Position numbers and translations under genes: made by a program. This document shows, piece by piece, positions 10,153-19,455 of a stretch of DNA of 64,000 nt. Below the pieces are notes generated by a model. It did not search any database, had not been told where the DNA came from, and was given only the letters and a program-made list of their open reading frames with translations. Numbering within the stretch: the stretch's first letter is position 1; every line of letters begins with the position of its first letter. This stretch comes from Closterium sp. NIES-65 (lineage: Eukaryota; Streptophyta; Zygnematophyceae; Desmidiales; Closteriaceae), in the NCBI GenBank assembly GCA_948144175.1, contig CANXME010002486.1, positions 4,588,001 to 4,652,000 of the forward strand, in the 5' to 3' direction.

Positions 10153-11477
10153 CAGGCATGATCATTAGGCCCGACCCGACCCGACCCGACCCGACTTGGG
10201 CGGGCCAGCCGGGTTCCGGGTCGGGTCGGGTCGGAACTTCTAGGAATCCTGGCCAGACCCGGGTATCGGGTGCCGGGTCAGGCGTGACCCGCCCCCGGGT
10301 CGGGTCGGGTAGGGGCCGGGTCGGGTCGGGTCGGGCCAGAACCTGAGTGGAGAAAGACGCACGCGTCCTGCTACGTCCTGCATCTGGACGCTGCGTCCAG
10401 ACGCAGAGACGCAAGACGCGCGTCCAGACGCAGGACGCACCCTGTATATTTTTCCGGGCTGACCGGAAAAAAATTTGTTGCCCCAGCACGAATTGACCCT
10501 AACGATTTCGACGCGACGTCAATTTCGCGTCATGTCGACCCCCCCTAACCCATTTCGACCATCAAAAACACCCTAGAGGGTTTACCAAGACAATTCTCCT
10601 TCGTAAACCCTAAACCCTGGAAATTTGAAGAGGACGATTTTGCCTCAAATGTGTGCATCGTCCTCCCCCCCCCCCTTCCCATACCCTACAACATCATTTT
10701 TCGGCTACCCGGGGGTTTTTTTTTGCCCTGCCCGGGCATGCGTCTTTTCATGCGTCCTAAAGGCCCTCCTCTAGCGTCCTGCGTCTAAGACGCTGCGTCT
10801 GGACGCATGCGTCCTAGATGCAGGACGCGTATTTCTCCACTCAGGCCAGAACCCCATATGCAGTGTAAGAGGTTCTCCTCACTACTGTCCAGTGTTGCAA
10901 AGATTGAACGTTTGCTTAAAGTGGAGTCGCGACGTTAGAGGAAGTGCGCAGCCCTAGACTATGGGGGTCGCGTCCCTATTGATGCGGGCCTGGTAGGCGC
11001 GCAGGGGGCGATTAGAACGCGGGGCCAGAATTTAGTCGCTTGTGAGAGCTAAGAATAACTACTACTATAAAATCGAACATCTAGGCCTGGTCGCGCTAGG
11101 TTAAAAACCCTTACGCCAACATGGAAACATTAGTATTGGTGTTCCTAAACATTGGCGCAGGTTTAGAGAGTAGTAGTGCTTGAGAAATATTGCTTGCTAG
11201 CTACCTAGGTATTGCAGATCGATGTCAATGTCGAGGGAACAAAGAAACCCTAGACATTGACTTCGCGATCTGCTTTTCTTCAATTTGTTGAGAGGGGAAA
11301 TGTCGGGTCGGGCCAATTACTCGACCCGACTTAGGGCGCGATATCCGAAACCGAGTCGGGTGCAACGTCGGGTCGGAATCCGACCCGACCCGACCCGACC
11401 CGGCCGGGTCAGCGCGTCAAAATCCCTGACCCGACCCGGGTCAAAACCCGGGTCGGGTCGCACTATGATCATGCCTA
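10153..11477 (+). mobile_element. MITE-B2: hAT-like element in Copia-III gag, carrying a nested MITE
   Basis: Perfect 8-bp duplication AGTGGGAC (10,145-10,152 and 11,478-11,485). Ends are CAGGCATGATCA and the complement of TAGGCATGATCA, with GGGTCGGGTC subterminal repeats. 1,325 bp includes MITE-A2 at 10,343-10,844. No coding capacity. Same family as 4,709-5,489 and 22,758-23,656. Confidence 0.85.
10343..10844 (+). mobile_element. MITE-A2: GACGC-type element nested in MITE-B2
   Basis: Perfect 8-bp duplication GCCAGAAC (10,335-10,342 and 10,845-10,852). Ends are CTGAGTGGAGAAAGACGC and the complement of CTGAGTGGAGAAATACGC. Subterminal GCGTCCTGCGTC motifs and the interior match 27,556-28,035 in opposite orientation. 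Confidence 0.85.
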
Positions 11478-13552
11478 AGTGGGACCGTGCAACAAAGAAT
11501 TCGTCGCTCCCTGCTGATGGTGCTTATGTCGTTCAACCTGGACTCTCCAAGCCTCATTCCAGCACCTCTACCACTTCCTGCCGCTATTGCAAGGCTGCTG
11601 GTCATGCCATCACCACTTGCCCTCAACTCGAAAAGAAGAAGCGCAGGCAGCAACTACAGCAACAACACCAATCGCCATACCTGCCGCAGTCTACATACCA
11701 GCCACAGTCGCAACCGTACCAGCCCCAACAGCCACAGCAGATGCCGTTCCGTTCCCTCTCTCAAAGCTCGCCCAACAAGGCAGCTGCACACACCGCCCTC
11801 CCACCTCTGGCATATCCTGCCCACCTGGCCCAACCTCTCCTTCCCTCTCCTACCTCTGACGTTACCTCACCAGCACTCGCGGCTTCTCATTTGTCATCCA
11901 CGCCACTGTCATCTTCGATTGATTCTCGCTATGCCGATGTCGCCGCCGCGCACTTACTCCCTACCTCTTGGCTGCCGTCCCTCCCATCGCTACTACTCCT
12001 CACCTCCTTTCTCCTCTGCCTTTTCTCCATCCTGCTCCAGCGGCCTCTCGCCTCCGTCCTCACCAGCTCTCCTTCTTCCTCCTCCTGGCTCCTTGACTCC
12101 GGCGCATCCTCGCATCTCTGCAATGATCCTCATCTATTTTCCTCCCTCCGTCAACCATTTCCTGGTAGTGGCGTCCGGTTTGGTGGTGGGGAGCAGTACC
12201 CTGCCCACGGCATTGGGGACATTCTTGTCTACGCCCGTCACAACAACCATACCCATCCTATCACCCTGAAGGATGTCCTATACATTCCCCAGACTGTTCA
12301 TAATATCATCTCTGTTCGTAAGCTGAAAGACGAAGGACTCACTACCCACTTCCCTCTTCATGCTCCTGCCCAAGTGTTCCGAGGCTCCACGGTTCTTGCT
12401 GTCGCCCATGAGCACATGAAGCTATTCTTCGTTTCTCTCAGCCCTGCCTCATCTTCGCAGCCGGCCACGGTCTCAACTGCATCAGCACCTCCTCCTCTTG
12501 TTCCCGCATCCTGCTCTGCAGCTTCATCTCTTCTTTGGCATCGGCGATTCGGGCATCTCAGCGGACACAGCTTGCAGCAGCTTCATTCCAAACAGATGGT
12601 CGGCGGCATCAGCCTCAACGGTTCCCTACCTTCCACCTGCATTTCGTGCCTTCGTGGGAAGCAAACCCGCCAGCCATTTCCAGACTCTACCTCGTCCAGC
12701 TCAGCCCCACTTGACCTGGTTCACACTGATGTCGCTGGACCATTTCCCATCGGCACCACGTTTGGCGGCGCCACCTATCTCCTCACATTCATTGACGATT
12801 ACAGCCGCTATACCACTGTCTACCTTCTCAAATCCCGCTCTGAAGTCTTTAGCACATTTCAGCGCTATCTCGCCCAAGCCGAAAGCCACTGCAAGACACA
12901 TCTCAAGGTCTTGCACTCCAATGGCGCCCCGGAATATCTTTCCAACGCTTTTCAAGCTTTCCTCGCTTCGCGTGGCATCACCCGACAGGTCTCTACACCA
13001 TACAACCCGCAACAAAATGGTGTCGCTGAGCGGATGAATCGCACCATCCTTGACATGGTGCGGTGCATGTTACATGACAACGGTCTTCCTCGTGGGTGGT
13101 GGGGAGAAGAAGCCCTTACTGCTGCATATATTCGCAATCACTCTCCTTCTCGCTCACTCTCTCGCGATGTCACGCCTATGGAATTATGGACAGGTCAGCG
13201 GCCGGACGTCACCCATTTTCGCGTGTTTGGATGCCCTGTCTCCGTGCTTCTACCTACTCTTTATCGAGAATCCAAGTTACATGACCGCAGTGCTCCCGGC
13301 ATCTTCCTCGGCTATGGTCTTCTTGATAGTTACAAAGCATATCGCGCTTATATCCCCTCCATCCGCCGGGTTGTCTACTCTCGGGATGTCACATTCCTTG
13401 AAACCTCCCCCTCAACTCCCCCTCACCCGCCACCACCTCTACCATCACCCCCTACTCCCGCACCTGTCACTTTGTCACTTCACCCGCCTTCCCAACCTAC
13501 TTCCTCCTCTTCCAACCCCGACTGCCCAAGACTTTCAGCTCAACTTCTCTGA
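11478..13552 (+). pseudogene. pol: Copia-III gag end, protease and integrase
   Basis: One open frame of about 690 codons after the MITE. It contains a zinc knuckle (CRYCKAAGHAITTC, about 11,580), a Gln/Pro/Ser-rich region, a hydrophobic stretch (about 11,990-12,060), the protease site WLLDSGASSHLC (about 12,087), the integrase HHCC finger (12,538-12,675) and the core HTDVAGPF (about 12,723). The second catalytic block reads LHSNGAPEY where copia integrases have a Ser-Asp-Asn-Gly-type motif, so the catalytic Asp is missing and strand transfer should fail. The frame ends in a Pro-rich linker at 13,552. Confidence 0.8.
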
Positions 13553-14935
13553 CCCCTCTGTTAACACCATCCTTGACGAAGATCGCGAGTCAGCCCATTT
13601 TTTTCACGACTTTGCCTACATTGCTCTTCATTCCCACTACGAGCCACCTACAATTACTGCTGCCCGCTCTTGCCCCGCTGCTCCCCAATGGCTTGCTGCT
13701 GCTGACGCTGAAATTACTGCACTCCTGGCCAACCGCACTTACAGCGTTGTGCCCAAACCGCCCGGCTGCACTCCTATCCCTTGCAAATGGGTTTTCAAGG
13801 TCAAAGAGAACCCAGATGGGTCCATCGAGCGCTATAAAGCCCGTTTGGTCATTAAAGGCTTCAAGCAACATGAGGGCATTGACTACACTGAGACATTTGC
13901 ACCCACCATTCGCTTTGCTACGCTTCGCTTGCTCCTCACCCTTGCTGCTGCCCTTGATCTTGAGATGCATCAACTCGACATCTCCAATGCCTTTCTCAAT
14001 GGCGACCTTGACGAGATTATTTACATGACCCAAGCCACCCGGTTTTGAACTCCCTCCTGCCAACGGCTCTCCTCAAGTTTGCCTCCTGCACAAGCCCTTG
14101 TACGGCCTCAAGCAGGCTCCTCGGTGTTGGTACAAAAAACTGAAATCGGAGCTTCTCACATTTGGCCTTCACACCTCCGCTGCGGACCCCGGACTTTTCA
14201 TTGCTGCACCCTCCTCACCTCTTCTTCCACATCCTTCCCACTTCTTCCTTGTCCTAGTCTATGTCGACGATCTCATCATCCTTTCCACCACCATCACTCC
14301 CCTTACCACCTTCAAGACTTCTCTGTCCACTCGCTTCAAACTTCGTGACCTTGGCCCATTAACTTATTACCTTGGCCTCCACTTAGACCGCGACCGCTCT
14401 TCTCGGACCCTCCTCATCCACCAGTCCAAATTTATTACTGCACTCCTCTCTACCTTCAATCTCAGCCACGCCAACCCCAGCCACACCCCCATGGACTCTA
14501 AGCTCCTCCTTCCAACACGCTCCTTATTGCCACCCTCTGAACCCTTCCCATATCCCTCTTTGGTCGGCTCTCTCATGTACGCAATGGTTGCCACTCGCCC
14601 TGACATAGCCCATTCTATTGGACTCCTTTCACGTCACCTCCATTCTTGGTCGGATCCTCATTGGCTGGCTGCTAGACGTGTTCTCCGTTACCTCAACGGG
14701 ACTTCTTCCCATGGGCTGCTTCTTGGTGGCAATCCCGCCTCCCTCCAGCTGGTCGGGTATTGTGATGCCTCATGGGCTTCCGAAAGTGAGGTTCGTCGTT
14801 CCCTCACTGCATACCTGTTTTTTCTGGGACCTTCTCTGATTTCTTGGCAATCCAAGCGGCAATGTGTAATTGCGACATCCTCTTGTGAAGCTGAATACTA
14901 CGCGCTCGGTGCGGCAACCCACGAAGCCCTTGCCG
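13553..14935 (+). pseudogene. pol: Copia-III reverse transcriptase and partial RNase H
   Basis: The linker is followed by the RT fingers (KWVFKVKENPDG, about 13,790) and QLDISNAFLNGDL (about 13,972), with a stop at 14,046-14,048. RT then continues one frame over with YGLKQAPRCWYKK (14,101) and the catalytic LVYVDDLIIL (about 14,255). RNase H follows (LVGYCDASWASE near 14,750; SSCEAEYYALG near 14,880) and is cut off at about 14,935, where sequence switches to the second Copia-II copy. Confidence 0.8.
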
Positions 14936-15456
14936 ATTCTCCCCGTGAACTAGCAAGCAGCGTGAACACAAGGAAACGACTAAGTGAACGAACGCAGATA
15001 TCACACGAGCACACGTGCCTAGCCCGTAGCCTAGCTCCCGTTGCTGCAGTTATCTCCGCATATCCGTCATACCTTCACTCTTCCAGACAGTCCCCAACAG
15101 AACGGTGTTGCTAAGAGTCGGAACCGCATCTTAGTGCAGATTGGTCGCTGCCTCCTCACTCACGCTTGCGCCCCTCCCTCTCTTTGGGGGGTACGACATG
15201 CTCCACGCTGCCGCCCTCCACAATCTCCATCCTCATCCTCATCACACCCACACCACTCCCGCTGAGATGTGGACGGGTCAAAAGCCATCTGTCCTTCCTC
15301 TGCGTGCATGGGGGTGCACTTCCTATGTCCTCCTCAACTCCCGAGCCCGTCAAGCAGCTGGCGGCAAACTTGCTCCCAAACAATGACGTGCGTATACCTC
15401 GGGCACAACTCAGATTCGCCAGACTATCTCTTCCTCCATCCTTCCACCAACAAACT

Positions 15457-16045
15457 TGTTGTTAGGTACTTATTTTCCTTTAATTATGCTGAAGGTTAGT
15501 TCACTAGTTTGTTTTATGGTTTGTATGTATTTGCTTACATTATAATAGTGTAGACAATAGGGGTTGGGTTATATTAGTTATAGGGTGCCCCCTGAGTGAC
15601 TTTATCAAGTGCTAGGCACCCCAAATTCGGCTTTGGGGCACCCCAGCACGTTTCCCATCCTTGGGGACGCGGCTCCAGCCTGGACCCACGAATTTCAACA
15701 TTGGAAACGCGGCTCCAGCTTGGAATTCGCGTTTCCAATTCGTGGAATCGCGGTTCCACTAGAGGGGGCGCTTCCAGGCCCACTTTGAGGGTCCCTCACG
15801 TCCCCATCTTGACTGTGGGCGACTTGAGCACCCATTTGGCCACCCCAAGTCCCTTGGGTACCAAATTCCTCACCTGGACGAGCCCAAGTCGCCTCCAAGC
15901 TAGCTCTCTTCACTTTCTGCCTATTTTAGCTTTTGTTTTGCTTGTATTCATTACTTCAGTTAACTTTCTGTTTGTAGACCTTTTTCAACATCTCAGAACC
16001 AGCTTCTCCTTGTGCACACTGTGCACATAGGTCTGATTTTCTACA
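15457..16045 (+). repeat. Solo LTR in Copia-II, copy 2
   Basis: 589 bp with the same boundaries and AAACT flanks (15,452-15,456 and 16,046-16,050) as 7,821-8,409. It was copied with its host sequence by the tandem duplication rather than inserted independently. Confidence 0.85.
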
Positions 16046-16973
16046 AAACTTTACCGCAGCCGAGACGTGTTGTTTTATGAGTCTCTCTCGCCCATTCTAT
16101 CCCTCCTCCAAGGCTTCCCCCTCTCCTCCACCTCCTTCTCTTACTTGGGCTGACTTTGACAGTCTTCCTCCTCCCGCCACTCCTCCTCTTCCTGCTCCCT
16201 CCACCGTCTCTGACCCGCCACCACCCACTTCCCCCTCCAGCACCACGCAGTCTCATCCGCTCCTTCCCTCCCCCTCCCCTCCCCCACCGGCTCCCCCTCT
16301 TTCCTCTCCTCCTGCTCTGGATCCTGCTCCTGCTCCCGCTCCTCCTTCCGAGCCTCCTCCTCTCAAAACCTACCACCGCCGTCCTCCGGCTCCTGCTCCT
16401 GTTCCTACTCTAGCTCCTGATCCTGCTCCAGCTCCTGCTCATGATCCCGCTCCAGCTCCTGCTCATGATCCTGCTCCAGCTCCTGCTCATGATCCTGCTC
16501 TTGCTCCCACAACCACCTCAGATATCGATACTACTCCTCCATCTCCGCCTCCCTCCCCCATCGATTCTCGCACACACTCTCATACAGCCTCGAAGCCACT
16601 CTCCCTTTCCGTTCGCATCTTTTTCAATCCTCCTCCTGTCGAGGGTGATTATTCTCTCGTGCCCTCCCTCCTTAAAGCAGACATGAGGAGTTGATTGATA
16701 TCGACCCAGCCATCCACGCGCTCTGCTTCCTCTTTCCACATCTCGCAGACTCTCCCACCCTCAATTTCTCAGACAACCCCTCCATCCCCACGCCTCCCAC
16801 CTATGCTGAAGTAGTCTCTGGTCCTCACGCCGCCAAGTGGTTGGGAGCCATTGTCGCAGAATGTGAGGCCTTCATTCACACAGGAACATTCACAGATGTC
16901 TCTCCTCCCTCCGACGTCAACATTGTGAAGGGAATATAGGTTTTTCAGGTGAAACAACTTCCAGGCAAATTTC

Positions 16974-17712
16974 TTGTCTTTAAAGCCTGGTACTGTGCCG
17001 AGGGATTTACCCAAAAGCATGGACTGGACTTTTTTAAGACATTCTCTCTCACCGCCAAGCCTCCCACACTACGCACCCTTCTCGACTGTTGCTGCTCGAG
17101 ATGACACGGAGGTTTACTGCATGGATGTGTCTTTTGCGTTTCTGCAAGGGATCCTTCGAGAAGAAATCTATATGGAGCGGCCCGAAGGATTTCCAGCTCC
17201 ATTTCCAACAGGCACCGTATGGAAGCTGAATCGGCCAGTGTATGGCCTCAAGCAAGCACTCCGGGAATGGCACAACAAGCTCAAGAGCACCTTAGGGTCC
17301 CTCAACTTTCACCCATCCACCTCTAACCGCAGCCTCTTCATCCGAGCAACACCATCCCGCTTCTTCATCCTAGTTTATGTCGGTGACATGATTCTTGTCA
17401 CCAAGGATCAGACTGAGCTGGCAGCACTCAAAACCGCACTTGGTGAGAAGTTGGCCATGAAGGATCTTGGGAAGCTGACGAACAATCTGGGCATGGAAAC
17501 CACACGTGATCGCACGGCCCGCACCATCACCCTCTCGCAGAAGTTTTACATCAACAACGTTCTGACGAGGTTCAAGATGCAGGAAGCAGCATCAATGCCT
17601 ACCCCACTCTCTCTGCAGCACCAACCCACTGCACCATCTGCTCCCTCACCTGAGCCCTGTGATGAGCCTTACCTCGAGCTCGTTGGATCCCTCATGTACG
17701 CAATGATGTGTA
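16974..17712 (+). pseudogene. pol: Copia-II reverse transcriptase
   Basis: RT continues with GFTQKHGLDFF (about 17,003), CMDVSFAFLQGIL (about 17,117) and VYGLKQALREWH (about 17,237). The catalytic box reads YVGD (about 17,380) instead of YVDD, which removes one of the two metal-binding aspartates. LVGSLMYAMM at about 17,680 marks the RT/RNase H boundary, where foreign sequence begins at about 17,713. Confidence 0.8.
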
Positions 17713-18110
17713 CTCTATCAGAAACTTCCCACAGGATGGTTGCCCACAGTGGCGTAGTCACCTAGCTAGAGTAGCCTTGTTGCGATTGCGTTATCCACTA
17801 TATGAGGCAAACAATCGAGAGAACGAGTTTGTGTTGCATGTTCCTAGGCTACTTGAATTACCTACCCGTGTCGCCAAGTTTCCAAGAGCCACATCGAGCT
17901 CTACTTACTCGGCTTCCCGGATTGGTTCCTCAAATTGCCAAGGCCCAATGTCCCTTGAGATCTTCCTCGTTGCTCCTCGCTACCAACACCCTCGCGTCAC
18001 TCCCTAAGAACCCAACCCCAACCCAACTTCTACAGTAAATATAATGATTCACCTACACCTCACAAGCGAGTCACTGAATGTATTGCTAACACCAATAAAT
18101 TCGGTGACAA
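17713..18110 (+). other. Unidentified insertion of about 400 bp in Copia-II
   Basis: Copia sequence stops after ATGATGTGTACT and resumes with the conserved RPDLAY block after about 400 bp; the flanks share only ACT. The insert has weak open frames on the plus strand that I do not recognise. A CAGTGGCGTAG motif near 17,750 and CACTG near 18,075 are faintly transposon-like, but no target duplication was found. Confidence 0.5.
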
Positions 18111-18770
18111 CTCGACAAGACTTGGCCTATCTAGTCAGTGTACTGTCTCGCTACGTTGCACCTGGTCGCTTCACTCGCCACCACTGGTCTGCCACCAAGC
18201 GGGTCTTTCGCTATCTCAAAGGCACACAGGATTATGAGCTCGCACTTGGCGGCTCTTCCCCTGTTCGCCTTGAGGGGTACAGTGACTCATCCTATGCTGA
18301 TGACCAGAGTGATCGGCGCTCTTCCTAAGGGTATTGGTTTACCCTTGGCAGTGGGGTTGTAAGTTGGCGCTCCACTCAGTCGTCCTCAGTCTCACTGTCA
18401 ACTTGTAAGGCAGAGCTGTATGCCGGGACCATGGTTGCCCAGAAGGCTCGTTGGCTCTCCTTCCTACTGACAGAATTGGGGTATCTTCAACCAACCCTAA
18501 CGCTTTGGTGTGACAACGAGAGCACTATTCGTCTCACCAAGGACCCCGTTTTCCACGGCCGCACCTGGCACATTGAAGTCCGTCACTACTTTTTTCGTGA
18601 GCTGGTGCAGCGCGAGCAGCTGAAGACTGAACGCATTGCCCCCGACTGCAACCTTGCTGACTTGTTTACCAAGTCGTTTGTTCGCCAGGACCATTACCGC
18701 CTCCTCCGGCCATGGGTGTTTGGCTTCCTAGTGACTCATGTGTTGCAGCCTAGGGGGTGTGTTAGAAATA
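18111..18770 (+). pseudogene. pol: Copia-II RNase H
   Basis: RNase H blocks are present: the RYVAPG stretch (about 18,150), GYSDSSYADD (about 18,277), STCKAELYAG (about 18,405), LWCDNESTI (about 18,505) and CNLADLFTKSF (about 18,650). A TAA at 18,326 interrupts the frame; the later part is open to 18,830, past the expected end. Confidence 0.75.
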
Positions 18771-19017
18771 GGCTGTCAACACTTTGTGTACTATATTCTA
18801 TATCGCGTAGGTTATTTGCGGGTTGGGTGTAGTTTGTGATCCCAACCTTATCTGGTTGGGATTCCCTCATAATCCTGCACATCTGCCAACTCACCAATTG
18901 GAGATTTGCTAAGATACCCATCCCATCCTTTCCTTAGCTTAGCTCAACCCAACTTTTTTTGTACTTAAGGCCTAGTGCCTTCTCTACTAATCAATCAGTT
19001 CAGCTCCTTTTCTATCA
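18760..19017 (+). repeat. Probable 3' LTR of Copia-II
   Basis: It begins TGTTAGAAATAGG just after a purine-rich tract and appears to end at CTATCA near 19,017. TG and CA ends are seen but no partner LTR is in the window, so the right end is approximate. Confidence 0.55.
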
Positions 19018-19049
19018 ATATGGGTGTGCATTAATCTAGCCTTAACTAA

Positions 19050-19368
19050 TAAGGGCGTGCACGGATCTACCCCCACCTGTTTAAAGGTGTGCACAGATCT
19101 ACCCCCACCTGTTTAAGGGTTTGCACGGATCTACCCCCACCTGTTTAAGGGTTTGCACGGATCTACCCCCACCTGTTTAAGGGTTTGCTTGCACGGATCT
19201 ACCCCCACCTGTTTAAGAGTTTGCATGGATCTACCCCCACCTGTTTAAGGGTTTGTACGGATCTACCCCCACCTGTTTAAGGGTTTGCACGGATCTACCC
19301 CCACCTGTTTAAGAGTTTGCACGGATCTACCCCCACCTGTTTAAGGGTTTGCACGGATCTACCCCCAC
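19050..19368 (-). repeat. 32-bp minisatellite starting at the exon 13 5' splice site
   Basis: About ten units. On the gene strand each begins GTGGGGGTAGATCC and ends CTTAAACAG, so each unit junction reads CAG|GTGGGG, the same as the exon 13 donor (CTGCTGCAG|GTGGGGG). The first unit abuts the exon with no spacer. Confidence 0.9.
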
Positions 19369-19455
19369 CTGCAGCAGATTGTCCACCATGCGGCGGCCAT
19401 CCACGATGAAGAGAGATGTGACTAAAGAGAGGGACTGGCGGTCGATGCGCAGCAC
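19369..19455 (-). CDS. Channel exon 13: end of cyclic-nucleotide-binding domain
   Basis: 29 codons, phase 0 at both ends. Acceptor TTACAG|GTGCTGCGC and donor CTGCAG|GTGGGG. It encodes [11 protein letters not shown]...[12 protein letters not shown], matching the last helices of the SKOR-type domain. Translation stays open through the donor. It is the last exon I can find. Confidence 0.8.

Larger units (their letters stand above)
9317..14935 (+). mobile_element. Copia-III: Ty1/copia element lacking most of its LTRs
   Basis: It begins with the last 17 bases of its 5' LTR, then the primer-binding site TGATATCAGAGC (9,334), the classic initiator-tRNA-Met type. Gag, protease, integrase, RT and RNase H follow in order. 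It ends inside RNase H (about 14,930), where Copia-II sequence resumes. MITE-B2 splits gag at 10,153. Frameshifts, a stop at 14,046 and a lost integrase catalytic residue show that it is inactive. Confidence 0.8.
7290..16970 (+). repeat. 7.64-kb tandem duplication; about 2 kb of direct repeat retained at both ends
   Basis: 7,290-9,311 and 14,926-16,973 align almost base for base with an offset of 7,636 bp, rising to 7,662 after small indels. Both include the same solo LTR and its target duplication. One indel is a 24-bp unit in the Pro-rich linker (two units in copy 1, three in copy 2), another is 3 bp. The few substitutions suggest a recent event. Confidence 0.85.
14930..19017 (+). mobile_element. 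Copia-II, second copy, continuing through RT and RNase H to a 3' LTR
   Basis: The first 2 kb repeat 7,290-9,311. Unlike copy 1, this copy runs on through RT and RNase H to 18,770, a purine tract (CCTAGGGGGTG) and an LTR start (TGTTAGAAATAGG, about 18,760). The LTR probably ends near 19,017 (CTTTTCTATCA). Decay includes a TAG at 16,937, frame shifts, a changed RT active site and an insertion near 17,713. Confidence 0.75.
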
